From Chloroflexota bacterium (lineage in GTDB: Bacteria; Chloroflexota; Dehalococcoidia; SM23-28-2; RBG-16-64-32), in contig VBJS01000027.1 in the NCBI GenBank assembly GCA_005880055.1, positions 1 through 15,835 on the forward strand: a stretch of DNA of 15,835 bases, in the 5' to 3' direction. A program made the position numbers and the translations under genes. The notes beneath the pieces were generated by a model, which ran no database searches, was not told the origin of the DNA, and saw nothing but the letters and a program-made list of their open reading frames with translations. This document shows, in pieces, positions 6,449-14,077 of this stretch (position 1 is the first letter of the stretch; each line of letters begins with the position of its first letter).

Positions 6449-6486
6449 TTAACTTTCACTTAATCCCCGCGTAACACAGCCGTAAT
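6449..6486 (+). promoter_or_regulatory. Four-half-site GlnR-type operator upstream of amtB
   Basis: Half-sites TTAAC (6449-6453), TTAAT (6460-6464), GTAAC (6471-6475) and GTAAT (6482-6486) are each separated by exactly 6 bases, giving an 11-bp period on the same strand. This is the gTnAC-n6-GaAAC direct-repeat layout of actinobacterial GlnR boxes, here two boxes in tandem. The last half-site overlaps the -35 position expected from the -10 box at 6508, the usual activator position for OmpR-family proteins. The spacing is seen directly; the regulator that binds is inferred. Confidence 0.8.
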
Positions 6487-6507
6487 ATTTCAGCCCGGCC
6501 GCGGTGC

Positions 6508-6513
6508 TAGGTT
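6508..6513 (+). promoter_or_regulatory. Putative -10 box of amtB
   Basis: TAGGTT fits a weak -10 hexamer. A 17-base spacer places the -35 position at 6485-6490, touching the last operator half-site and lacking a TTGACA-like sequence, as expected of an activator-dependent promoter. The transcript would begin near 6520 with a short leader before the Shine-Dalgarno at 6532-6539. Confidence 0.45.
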
Positions 6514-6548
6514 TTGCAAAAGCCTTTTACCAAAGGGGGTTGTTAGCT

Positions 6549-7910
6549 ATGCCGGTTCTTCAAGTGGATCCCGGATTAGCCGCCGGGAATACAGCCTGGG
6601 TGCTCGCCGCCGCGGCGCTCGTAATGTTCATGACGCCCGGCCTCGGCTTCTTCTACGCTGGGTTCACCCGCAGCAAGAATGTGCTCGGCACCATCATGCA
6701 GAGCTTCATTGTTGTGGGACTTGTCGGCGTGCAGTGGGTAGTCATTGGCTACACGCTGGCCTTCGGGCCGGACCAGGCCGGGATCATCGGCGGCCTCGAC
6801 TACTTCGGCCTGAAGGACGTCGGCCTTAACACCGTCGATCCCTACACCAGCACTACCGGCGTCCCTCACGAGGCGTTCATGATCTTCCAGGCGATGTTCG
6901 CCATCATCACGCCTGCGCTGATCACCGGCGCCTTCGCCGAGCGCGCCAAGTTCAGCACCTTCCTGGTGTTCATGCTCGCCTGGTCGCTCTTCGTATATGA
7001 CCCTGTGGCGCACTGGGTCTTCGGCACAGGCTGGCTTGGAGTGCTGAACACCAATGGAGTTAACGCTCTGGACTTCGCCGGCGGCACTGCCATTCACGTA
7101 AACGCCGGCGCGGCCGCCCTCGCGGCTGCCTTACTCTTCGGCCGGCGCCGGGGGTTCGGCAAAGAACCAATGGAACCGCACAACGTCACCTATATCGTGC
7201 TTGGCGCCGCTATCCTCTGGTTCGGATGGTTCGGCTTCAACGCCGGTAGCGCCGGCGCGGCCAGCGGGCAGGCCGCGAATGCCTTTGTCGTCACCAATAC
7301 AGCCGCCGCCGCCGCTGCGCTCTCGTGGATGTTCGCCAGCTGGGCGCTTACCGGTAAGGCCAGCGTCATCGGCGCCGCGGCAGGGGCTGTCGCCGGACTG
7401 GTTGCCATAACGCCCGCATCAGGCTTCGTCCAGCCGATGGAGGCGATCGCTATAGGCGGTGTGGCGGGAGTCATCTGCTACCTCGCCGTGCGTCTGCGCG
7501 AGCGCACGAGTCTCGACGACTCCCTTGACGTGGTCGCCGTTCACGGTGTCGGCGGCACCTGGGGCGCGCTTGCGACCGGACTGTTCGCCGCCGCCGCTAT
7601 CGGAGGCTTCGACGGCCTGGAGCACGGGCATGGCTCGCAAGTAGTCGACCAGCTCGTCGCTATCGGCGTGGTCTGGGTCTACTCGTTTACGGTCACTGCG
7701 ATAATCTTGAAGGTCCTTGATGTGACGATGGGCCTACGCGTGAGCGAAGATGAGGAAGAGATGGGACTGGACGTAACTCAGCACGGCGAGCGAGGCTACG
7801 TGTTCGACGAAGGAGCGGTTGCGCCGTTGCCGCAGTATCTGGAGGCGCCCGCGACGCCGGCGCCGGCAACCAGGCCGCGGCCCGAGCCGATGGCAAGCAG
7901 CGAAGCATAG
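6549..7910 (+). CDS. amtB: Ammonium transporter (Amt/MEP/Rh family)
   Basis: Inner-membrane trimeric channel conducting ammonium/ammonia. 453 residues from ATG 6549, chosen because AAAGGGGG at 6532-6539 sits 9 bases upstream; an upstream TTG at 6504 has no such signal. About 11 membrane helices are expected. Seen: MTPGLGFFYAGFTRSKN in the first helices, ITPALITGAFAERAKF, WSLFVYDPVAHWVFG, Asp175 and His183 in LDFAGGTAIHVNAG, and His332 in VVAVHGVGGTWGAL. The two His form the twin-histidine pore pair. The last ~60 residues are cytoplasmic: the GLRVSEDEEEMGLDVTQHGE segment is the conserved tail that coordinates gating, followed by a Pro/Ala-rich end. glnK lies 80 bases downstream, the classic pairing of channel and PII inhibitor. 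Expression is probably driven from the GlnR-type operator. Confidence 0.97.
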   Translation: MPVLQVDPGLAAGNTAWVLAAAALVMFMTPGLGFFYAGFTRSKNVLGTIMQSFIVVGLVGVQWVVIGYTLAFGPDQAGIIGGLDYFGLKDVGLNTVDPYTSTTGVPHEAFMIFQAMFAIITPALITGAFAERAKFSTFLVFMLAWSLFVYDPVAHWVFGTGWLGVLNTNGVNALDFAGGTAIHVNAGAAALAAALLFGRRRGFGKEPMEPHNVTYIVLGAAILWFGWFGFNAGSAGAASGQAANAFVVTNTAAAAAALSWMFASWALTGKASVIGAAAGAVAGLVAITPASGFVQPMEAIAIGGVAGVICYLAVRLRERTSLDDSLDVVAVHGVGGTWGALATGLFAAAAIGGFDGLEHGHGSQVVDQLVAIGVVWVYSFTVTAIILKVLDVTMGLRVSEDEEEMGLDVTQHGERGYVFDEGAVAPLPQYLEAPATPAPATRPRPEPMASSEA

Positions 7911-7922
7911 TTGGCCCTGGAG

Positions 7923-7964
7923 TGGTCCCTGCTCCCGGCGTCTCGGCGCCCCGCCGAGGGACCA
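7923..7964 (+). other. Stem-loop between amtB and glnK
   Basis: TGGTCCCT (7923-7930) pairs perfectly with AGGGACCA (7957-7964), and an inner hairpin CGGCG/CGCCG (7944-7948 with 7952-7956) has a 3-base loop. There is no T-run after it, so it is more likely an mRNA processing or stability element, or a partial attenuator between channel and PII genes, than a terminator. Function is inferred only from position and pairing. Confidence 0.5.
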
Positions 7965-7990
7965 GGAGCGAGAACAGTGAGGAGTGCTAG

Positions 7991-8332
7991 ATGCAAAAGA
8001 TTGAAGCGATAATACGGCCCGAGAAGTTAGATGACGTGAAGAACAGCCTGGCAGATGCCGGCTTCACCGGCCTCAACATCGTACACGTGACGGGCCGCGG
8101 CACACAGCGCGGCATCGTCCACATGGGGCGCGGCGGCGAAACCTACACGGTGGATATGCTGCCGAAGGTCAAGATCGAAACCGTCGTCTCGGACGCGGAT
8201 TGCGAGAAGGTGGTCCAGATGATCTGCCAATCCGCGAAGACTGGGAACATCGGCGACGGCAAGATCTTCGTGATCCCCGTCGCCGACGCGATCCGCGTCC
8301 GCACAGGCGAACGGGGAGAAGCGGCTATTTGA
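7991..8332 (+). CDS. glnK: Nitrogen regulatory protein PII (GlnK/GlnB)
   Basis: Small trimeric signal protein that senses ATP/ADP and 2-oxoglutarate and blocks AmtB through its T-loop. 113 residues, typical. Seen: the MQKIEAIIRPEKLDDVKNSL start, the T-loop RGGETYTVDMLPKVKIETVV (about 47-66), and the C-terminal GNIGDGKIFVIPVADAIRVRTGE nucleotide-binding and PII signature region. The T-loop Tyr is at 52 rather than 51 because of one extra residue (ETY instead of EY), with a Thr at 51. GAGGAG at 7979-7984 is a good ribosome-binding site 6 bases before the ATG. It is cotranscribed with amtB in most genomes, so the GlnK label is favoured over GlnB. Uridylylation cannot be judged because no glnD is in view. 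Confidence 0.95.
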   Translation: MQKIEAIIRPEKLDDVKNSLADAGFTGLNIVHVTGRGTQRGIVHMGRGGETYTVDMLPKVKIETVVSDADCEKVVQMICQSAKTGNIGDGKIFVIPVADAIRVRTGERGEAAI

Positions 8333-8353
8333 TGGAGGCGGCCGCCGAACCGC

Positions 8354-8369
8354 TTAACAAACATGTAAC
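8354..8369 (+). promoter_or_regulatory. Two-half-site GlnR-type operator upstream of glnA
   Basis: TTAAC (8354-8358), 6 bases, then GTAAC (8365-8369): the same half-sites, orientation and 11-bp period as the array before amtB. It ends about 9 bases upstream of the -35 position implied by the TATAAT at 8402, an upstream-activator placement. Flanking half-sites at the same period are absent, so this is a single box. Confidence 0.72.
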
Positions 8370-8401
8370 CGGACGGCCCGCTACGCGGGGCGCGCCGCCC
8401 A

Positions 8402-8407
8402 TATAAT
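8402..8407 (+). promoter_or_regulatory. -10 box of glnA
   Basis: Perfect TATAAT in otherwise very GC-rich DNA, 36 bases before the TTG start. No TTGACA-like -35 lies 16-18 bases upstream (8379-8384 reads CGCTAC), which suggests activator dependence. The transcript should start near 8414, leaving a leader of about 30 bases that contains the strong Shine-Dalgarno. Confidence 0.6.
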
Positions 8408-8443
8408 CCCAGTCGCAAACCTGGGGATCAGAAGGAGGACCAA

Positions 8444-9889
8444 TTGACCACTGCTACGGACGTTCAGAAGGTGGCCGATCTCTGCAAGAAAAACAACATC
8501 GAGATCGCGGACCTAAAATTTACTGACCTTCCTGGATTGTGGCAGCACTTCTCCATACCAGTCCGGGACCTGCTCGACGCAGCCGACCTCAAGGCTTCGA
8601 TCTGGGTCGACGGCATCGGCTTTGACGGCTCCAGCATCCGTGGCTTTCAGGAAATCCAGGAATCGGACATGATACTGATCCCTGACCCGGGCACTTCCCG
8701 CGTGGACCCGGCCTGCTCGGTGCCGACACTGTCGGTTATCTGCGACATCGAGGACCCAATCACGAGGCAGCGCTATACGCGAGACCCCCGTTTCGTGGCG
8801 CAGAAGGCTGAGGACTACCTGAAAAAGACGGGCATCGGAGACACGTCTTACTGGGGCCCGGAGCTGGAGTTCTTCGTGTTCGACGACGTCCGCTACGACC
8901 AGAACGAACACGAGGGTTACTATCACATTGACTCGATCGAAGGACAGTGGAACACGGGCAAGAACGAACAATCGAACCTCGGTTACAAACCGCGATACAA
9001 GGAAGGCTACTTCCCGGTGCCGCCGCATGACACCCTGCAGGACATCCGCAGTGAAATGGTCCTGGAAATGGAGAAGGCGGGCATCACTGTGGAGGTGCAC
9101 CACCACGAAGTGGCCACGGGCGGACAGAACGAGATCGACATGCGGTACGATACGTTGACGCGCATGGCTGATAACGTCCTCTGGTACAAGTACATCGCGA
9201 AGAACGTGGCCCGGCGCCACGGCAAGGTGACGACGTTCATGCCGAAGCCGCTGTTTCAGGACAACGGCTCCGGCATGCACACACACCAGTCCATCTGGAA
9301 GGCGGACAAGCCGTTGTTCTTCGACGCCAAGGGCTACGCGCTGACAAGCCAGCTCTGCCGCTGGTACGCCGGCGGTCTCCTAAAGCATGCGCGCGCGCTG
9401 ATGGCCTTTTGCGCCCCGACCACGAACTCGTACAAGCGCTTGGTTCCAGGATATGAAGCGCCGGTAAACCTCGTGTTTTCGGCGCGCAACCGGTCCGCGG
9501 CCTGTCGTATTCCGATGTACACCGACAACCCGAAAGCGAAGCGCATTGAGTTCCGCCCGCCGGACCCAACCTGTAACCCCTATCTGGCATTCTCCGCGAT
9601 GCTCATGGCCGGCCTCGACGGTATTGAGAATAAGGTTGATCCCGGCACGCCGCTCGAGAAGAACACCTACGAGCTGACGGCTCGCGAGCAAGCCCGCTTG
9701 CGCACGGTTCCGGGCTCGTTGGAAGAATCTCTCGCTGCTCTCGAACGAGATCAAGACTTTCTGCTCAAGGGCGGCGTCTTCACACAGGACGTGATCGACA
9801 CCTGGATCAGCTACAAGCGCGAAAACGAGATCGATCCCGTTCGCCTGCGGCCCCACCCCTGGGAGTTCCACCTGTACTTCGATGCCTAG
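8444..9889 (+). CDS. glnA: Glutamine synthetase type I, GSI-beta-like
   Basis: Condenses glutamate and ammonia to glutamine with ATP; dodecameric cytoplasmic enzyme. 481 residues. The TTG start at 8444 is fixed by GAAGGAGG at 8431-8438, 5 bases upstream. Seen: FDGSSIRGFQEIQESDM near the N-terminus, GPELEFFVFDD, HHHEVATGGQNEIDMRYD, the MPKPLFQDNGSGMHTHQS metal/ATP region, the Glu flap in RLVPGYEAPV, NRSAACRIP and EFRPPDPTCNPYLAF. Tyr409 in KNTYELTAREQ occupies the place of the adenylylated Tyr of GSI-beta enzymes, so adenylylation is possible, though no glnE is in the window. The position equivalent to the GSI-alpha feedback Arg reads Glu (FQEIQ). It is preceded by its own GlnR-type box and TATAAT, so it is a separate transcription unit from amtB-glnK. 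Confidence 0.97.
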   Translation: MTTATDVQKVADLCKKNNIEIADLKFTDLPGLWQHFSIPVRDLLDAADLKASIWVDGIGFDGSSIRGFQEIQESDMILIPDPGTSRVDPACSVPTLSVICDIEDPITRQRYTRDPRFVAQKAEDYLKKTGIGDTSYWGPELEFFVFDDVRYDQNEHEGYYHIDSIEGQWNTGKNEQSNLGYKPRYKEGYFPVPPHDTLQDIRSEMVLEMEKAGITVEVHHHEVATGGQNEIDMRYDTLTRMADNVLWYKYIAKNVARRHGKVTTFMPKPLFQDNGSGMHTHQSIWKADKPLFFDAKGYALTSQLCRWYAGGLLKHARALMAFCAPTTNSYKRLVPGYEAPVNLVFSARNRSAACRIPMYTDNPKAKRIEFRPPDPTCNPYLAFSAMLMAGLDGIENKVDPGTPLEKNTYELTAREQARLRTVPGSLEESLAALERDQDFLLKGGVFTQDVIDTWISYKRENEIDPVRLRPHPWEFHLYFDA

Positions 9890-9998
9890 TCGAACTCCAT
9901 CCCACGGCGACTATACGCAGGATAGGGCAAGCGGTTAGCCCGAGAGCCGGCCGGGCCGCAAAGCGACTCGAGATGTTGGCCGGCAGCTTAAGCGTGAC

Positions 9999-11330
9999 GT
10001 GAACGATTCTGACTCCATCGCCTACGTTCTCCAGACCTCGCGGGAGCGCGACGTCAGGTTCATCCGCTTGTGGTTCTCCGATATCTTGGGCTCCCTGAAG
10101 AGCGTCGCGATCACGATCGACGAGCTGCCAGAGGCGCTCGAAGAGGGCGTCGGCTTTGACGGCTCGTCCATCGATGGGTTCGCGCGCATCGACGAATCGG
10201 ACATGATAGCGATGCCGGACGCGGCGACGTTCGCCATACTGCCCTGGCGTCCGCAGGAGAACCGCGTGGCTCGCATCTTCTGCGACATCTTGATGCCGGA
10301 CGGGACCCCTTTTGAAGGCGACTCTCGCCAGGTCCTGCGCCGCAACCTTAAGCGCGCGTCAGACCTGGGTTACACGTTCTATGTGGGCCCGGAGCTGGAA
10401 TACTTCTACTTCGCGGACTCCCAAAGCCCCCAGGTCCTCGATATCGGCGGCTACTTCGACCTGACGCCACTGGACGCAGCTACCGATCTCCGCCGGGAGA
10501 CGGTGCTTACGCTGGAAGAGCTTGGCATCCCTGTTGAAGCGTCGCACCATGAGGTCGCGCCCTCGCAGCATGAGATCGACCTCCGCTACACAGACGCGCT
10601 CACGATGGCTGACAACACGATGACCTATCGGCTCGCCGTTAAGGAAGTGGCGATCAAGAACGGCGTATACGCCACTTTCATGCCAAAGCCGCTGGCCGAT
10701 GAAAACGGCTCCGGCATGCACGTTCATCAGTCGCTCTTTAAAGGCGAACGCAACGCCTTCTTCGACCCGGCCGACGCCTACCACCTCTCGGCGCTGGCTC
10801 GCAGCTACATCGCCGGCCTGCTGGCCCACTCGCGGGAAATCACGCTGGTGGCGAACCAGTGGGTCAACTCATACAAACGACTCGTCCCCGGCTTCGAAGC
10901 GCCTGTGTACCTCTCCTGGGCGCGCCGTAACCGCTCCGACCTCATCCGCGTCCCCCAGTACAAGCCCGGCAAGGAAAACGCCACGCGCATCGAATACAGA
11001 GCGGCGGACCCCGCCTGCAACCCTTATCTCGCCTTCGCGGCGATGCTGGCTGCAGGACTGGAGGGGATTGAGAAGGAGTACCCCTGTCCGGACCCGGTGG
11101 AAGAGAACGTTTTCGAAATGAGCGAGGAGGAGCGGGCACAGCGAGGCATTGAGCATCTGCCCGGGAGCCTCTGGGAGGCCGTTGAATGTGCCGAGAGCAG
11201 TCAACTCCTGCGTCGCTGCCTGGGTGACCACCTCCACCAGAACCTCATCCTCAACAAGAAGATTGAGTGGAGCAACTTTCGCCGCCACGTGACCGACTAC
11301 GAGCTAAAGCGCTACCTTCCCATCCTTTAG
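9999..11330 (+). CDS. glnA: Glutamine synthetase type I, GSI-alpha-like
   Basis: A second glutamine synthetase of 443 residues, the usual length for GSI-alpha, starting at GTG 9999. Seen: FDGSSIDGFARIDESDM with Arg63 matching the Arg62 that mediates glutamine feedback in the Bacillus enzyme, GPELEYFYF, SHHEVAPSQHEIDLRY, MPKPLADENGSGMHVHQS, RLVPGFEAPV, NRSDLIRVP and IEYRAADPACNPYLAF. The adenylylation position holds Phe372 (ENVFEMSEEE), so control by feedback rather than adenylylation is predicted. All core catalytic segments are intact, so it should be active. No clear Shine-Dalgarno or GlnR-type box lies in the 109-base gap after the first glnA; a weak TATACG near 9913 is the only promoter-like sequence, so read-through from the first gene is plausible. 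A gamma-glutamylpolyamine synthetase role is possible but less likely given the full GSI-alpha motifs. Confidence 0.93.
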   Translation: MNDSDSIAYVLQTSRERDVRFIRLWFSDILGSLKSVAITIDELPEALEEGVGFDGSSIDGFARIDESDMIAMPDAATFAILPWRPQENRVARIFCDILMPDGTPFEGDSRQVLRRNLKRASDLGYTFYVGPELEYFYFADSQSPQVLDIGGYFDLTPLDAATDLRRETVLTLEELGIPVEASHHEVAPSQHEIDLRYTDALTMADNTMTYRLAVKEVAIKNGVYATFMPKPLADENGSGMHVHQSLFKGERNAFFDPADAYHLSALARSYIAGLLAHSREITLVANQWVNSYKRLVPGFEAPVYLSWARRNRSDLIRVPQYKPGKENATRIEYRAADPACNPYLAFAAMLAAGLEGIEKEYPCPDPVEENVFEMSEEERAQRGIEHLPGSLWEAVECAESSQLLRRCLGDHLHQNLILNKKIEWSNFRRHVTDYELKRYLPIL

Positions 11331-11378
11331 GGTCGCTGCCCACCCCAGGACGCGGCTATTCACTTCTCGAACGGTGCC

Positions 11379-13772
11379 CTATGGACTGCAACTCTTGCCA
11401 AGCTGCGCGCTCACGATGTCCATGTCCGCGGAATCAATGACGCCGTCCAGATTAAGATCGCCCCGCGTGCTGTAATGACTATTCCCTTGGCGGCTTCCAG
11501 CGGCGGCATAGATCATCGCGAGGTCTCGGTCTTCGACGCGTCCGTTGCCGTCGACGTCCGGCGGCCAGCCCGTCTGCCCGCAGGACTGGGATGGGTCCGT
11601 TCCGATGACCCGCTCTGCCAGGTCGCTGAAGGAGTCTCTGTCACTATCCGGGCAGGCGCTTAGATCATTCGCGCTGACGTACAGGCCAAGCGTCCGGTCC
11701 GGCATAAGGACGGGCCGCGCACTGCCGAACATCTCGCGCGTCGTTGCTTCGCTTGGAAGACGCCACTTGCGGCCCTCGCACATCACGTACTGTGCTCCGT
11801 TCGCCAACCCCGTCAGGTAGCAGCCCTCGGACGGGACCGCCGAGAAGCGCGATAGGCCGCTGCTGACCACAAAGACGGACGATGACGTAAGACCAGACGC
11901 CATCAGGCTCTGAAGAGTGGGAAGGTCGGGAACGGTGGTGATAGCGCCGCAACTGATAATCCGGACCAAGTTGGAGGTGGCGCCCTGGAGGAGCGTGCCG
12001 TTTACCGGAATATCGGGCACAGCGGACAGCTCTCCATCGGGGACAAGGTATATGCGGGTCTCAACTTGCTTGCTATCGATCAGTGTCTGAAGCGCCGCTG
12101 GGTCTGTGACCTTAAACTTCGCCCCGCCGGCCATCTGATACACGGCCTCAGAGTTCACTTCTCGGAACAGGCTCCTGTCTCGTGGTGAGGCCGGTACCTG
12201 AGCCAGCGATCCCTGCGGCACCAGATACGCGGCGCCCTCCAGCTGCCCGCTGCGGACCAGCGCGCCGCGCACGTCCGTCGCCGGCAACGGGAATTTGGCG
12301 CCGCCGGCAATTTGCCACTCTCCGCCACCGCCGACCTCGAGGAAGTGCGCGCCGTCCCTGGGCTGTAGCGGCACCTGACCCACTGTATAGGGGGGTATCA
12401 GGAAAGACTCGCGCAACTGGCCGGCCGCCGAGAGCTGATCGCGGGAGGCCGGGTCGGGAATGCGGAAACGCGCCCCTCCAGCAATCTGCCATTGCTCGCT
12501 ACCCCCCGCCTCCTGGAGCATTATGCCGTCGCGGGGAAGCGTCGGGATCTGCTCGAGCGCACCCGGCGGCAGCGTCCGGATATCGCTCGTGTTGCCCAGC
12601 AATGTGATCGTGTCCGGGCTGAAAATGGGAAAGCGTGCCCCGCCGGCCATCACATATACCTGGTCGGAGCCCAGCTCGTGGAATAGCGTCCCATCCGGGG
12701 GGATGCTTGCTATCGAGCCGAGGGCGCCGTCAGGAACGAAATTTACGTAGCCGAGGTTCAGCCCGAGCGCGGCTGCTGTGTCGGCATTGGGCACGGCGAA
12801 CTTAGCGCCGGCGCTGATTACGTAGACCGTTGGGCTGGACGCTTCCTGCAGAAGGCAGCCGTCTGCGGTGCAGGCAACCGCAGGCTGGGGCGCAGGCGCG
12901 AGTGGGGCGACGGGCGCCGCCAGCAGCGGCGGAGCGCCGGGCTGGCTGCGGCTGAGCGCCGCCGTCCAGACATCCGGGGACATCACGCCGCGCCTCCAGA
13001 CGCTCACACGCTTGACGCCCAGGCCGTCGCTGGCATCCAGCGCCTGTAGAAACTTGTCCGCGGAGCTGTCGCCCTGCAGCATCGGCACATACTCAACGCC
13101 CGTGCCCGGTGCAAGGTAAGGCAGGTCGGCGCTGGCTTGCTGCACGCAGCCTGCCGGGTCATTCCAGGGCGGCTGGTCCACGAACAGCTCCCAGTAGCAC
13201 ATCGGCAGGGCAACGTTGGCGGAGGCCAGCCAGGTCCAGATCGCGGAATCTCCCCAGCTGACAGGCCGCGGGTCGTAAATCACTCCCAATCTAGCCTGCG
13301 GCCTCTCGATCCGCAGCTGGGTCCAGAAGTAGGAGGCCAGGAAGTTGCAATCGACGTCACAGAATCCCGGGAACGGCTCGATATCCGCGTAGAGGCCGCT
13401 GACGCCCGTGTCCAGCACCTCTTCCGCCATCTGCACCTGTCGCTCCACGTCCTGTGTCTTGGGAACGAACCAAGCGATGACATCCACGCCTCGGCTGCGG
13501 TAGTCGTCGATTACCTGGCGGAGCCTGTCCGGCCCACTGATCGCCGAGGAGGTGCCGTCGTACGCGGACATCCAGTCGGTGCCGTCGTGGGTCTTGATAT
13601 AGACTGTCTTGACGTTTAGCGCCGGGTCGTCGCCGTTAGCGCCGGGATAATCATCAGCGAACTGCCAGACGACGGGCTCGATCTCGATGGCCGAAGCCCC
13701 GGAAGAGCCGTACTGCTGCCAGGCAATGGCAAGCAGGGCAAGTATAAGCAGCGCTGCGGGGAATCGTCGCAT
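11379..13772 (-). CDS. Secreted multidomain protein: TIM-barrel-like, seven repeats, Ca loop, dockerin
   Basis: 797 residues from ATG 13772, chosen because the signal peptide starts there (MRRF, hydrophobic 6-18, cleavage after ASA near 28); a GTG at 13802 would add ten residues. Residues about 35-275 look like a glycoside-hydrolase-like beta/alpha barrel, with strands VYIKTHDG, VDVIAWFVP, SGLYADIEPF (Asp130, Glu132 as an acidic pair) and LGVIYDPRP. A Pro/Ala linker (about 280-300) leads to seven ~57-residue repeats (about 300-705), each with a DG-x-L-x-E turn, a VYxMAGGAKF-type strand and a LVPxGxLxxVP end. Then DSDRDSFSDLAERVIGTDP, a thrombospondin-3-like Ca loop (about 709-727), and a type I dockerin with two Ca-binding loops (DVDGNGRVEDRD and DLNLDGVIDSAD, 739-795). 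It is likely exported and possibly wall- or complex-associated; substrate unknown. Repeats 6 and 7 are the most divergent. Confidence 0.85.
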   Translation of the reverse strand: MRRFPAALLILALLAIAWQQYGSSGASAIEIEPVVWQFADDYPGANGDDPALNVKTVYIKTHDGTDWMSAYDGTSSAISGPDRLRQVIDDYRSRGVDVIAWFVPKTQDVERQVQMAEEVLDTGVSGLYADIEPFPGFCDVDCNFLASYFWTQLRIERPQARLGVIYDPRPVSWGDSAIWTWLASANVALPMCYWELFVDQPPWNDPAGCVQQASADLPYLAPGTGVEYVPMLQGDSSADKFLQALDASDGLGVKRVSVWRRGVMSPDVWTAALSRSQPGAPPLLAAPVAPLAPAPQPAVACTADGCLLQEASSPTVYVISAGAKFAVPNADTAAALGLNLGYVNFVPDGALGSIASIPPDGTLFHELGSDQVYVMAGGARFPIFSPDTITLLGNTSDIRTLPPGALEQIPTLPRDGIMLQEAGGSEQWQIAGGARFRIPDPASRDQLSAAGQLRESFLIPPYTVGQVPLQPRDGAHFLEVGGGGEWQIAGGAKFPLPATDVRGALVRSGQLEGAAYLVPQGSLAQVPASPRDRSLFREVNSEAVYQMAGGAKFKVTDPAALQTLIDSKQVETRIYLVPDGELSAVPDIPVNGTLLQGATSNLVRIISCGAITTVPDLPTLQSLMASGLTSSSVFVVSSGLSRFSAVPSEGCYLTGLANGAQYVMCEGRKWRLPSEATTREMFGSARPVLMPDRTLGLYVSANDLSACPDSDRDSFSDLAERVIGTDPSQSCGQTGWPPDVDGNGRVEDRDLAMIYAAAGSRQGNSHYSTRGDLNLDGVIDSADMDIVSAQLGKSCSP

Positions 13773-13859
13773 AGCCTCCGCCCCTAACGACCCCAGCAGC
13801 ACGCGGGACCGTGTTAGTCACGTATTGGATGCACCCCTGTTTGAAGCAGGTTCCAAGTC

Positions 13860-13889
13860 AGGCTACCCGCTGATAACCCGGCAAGTCAA
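13860..13889 (-). promoter_or_regulatory. Putative promoter of the secreted-protein gene
   Basis: On the minus strand TTGACT (13889-13884) is followed after 18 bases by TAGCCT (13865-13860), a fair -35/-10 pair. The transcript would start near 13852, giving a leader of about 80 bases before ATG 13772. AGGGG in the leader lies 8 bases before the start codon. The surrounding 275-base gap after dnaK is the most AT-containing part of the right half. Confidence 0.4.
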
Positions 13890-14077
13890 TTGCAAATCGC
13901 CCTATCTGAAAAAAGCTTGCAGTCCGGTGGGAAGGGTGCTGTTACACCGGTCGTGCACGGCTTGAAAGGAACAACAACGGAGCGCTGTACGCAATGCGGC
14001 GCGAGCGGCGCTAATCGCGAATTGCGAACGAATCCGGTGCGCACCCCGAAAGAAGGCGCATGACGACGCTCCGCTAC

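Noticed and set aside
6449..6486. Reading the amtB operator as a Pho box
   Set aside because: Pho-type boxes also use 11-bp direct repeats, but their half-sites carry GTCA/TTCA cores; the TAAC/TAAT cores and nitrogen genes fit GlnR better.
6504..6548. TTG at 6504 as the amtB start
   Set aside because: The ATG at 6549 has AAAGGGGG at a good distance, and the added 15 residues would overlap the predicted promoter.
13981..14012. Possible terminator of dnaK (AGCGC/GCGCT arms followed on the minus strand by a T-containing stretch)
   Set aside because: Stem of only 5 bp with a long loop and an interrupted T-run; too weak to call.
14036..14045. Perfect 10-bp palindrome GGTGCGCACC downstream of dnaK
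   Set aside because: Single short palindrome in GC-rich DNA with no second copy near a promoter; expected by chance often enough.
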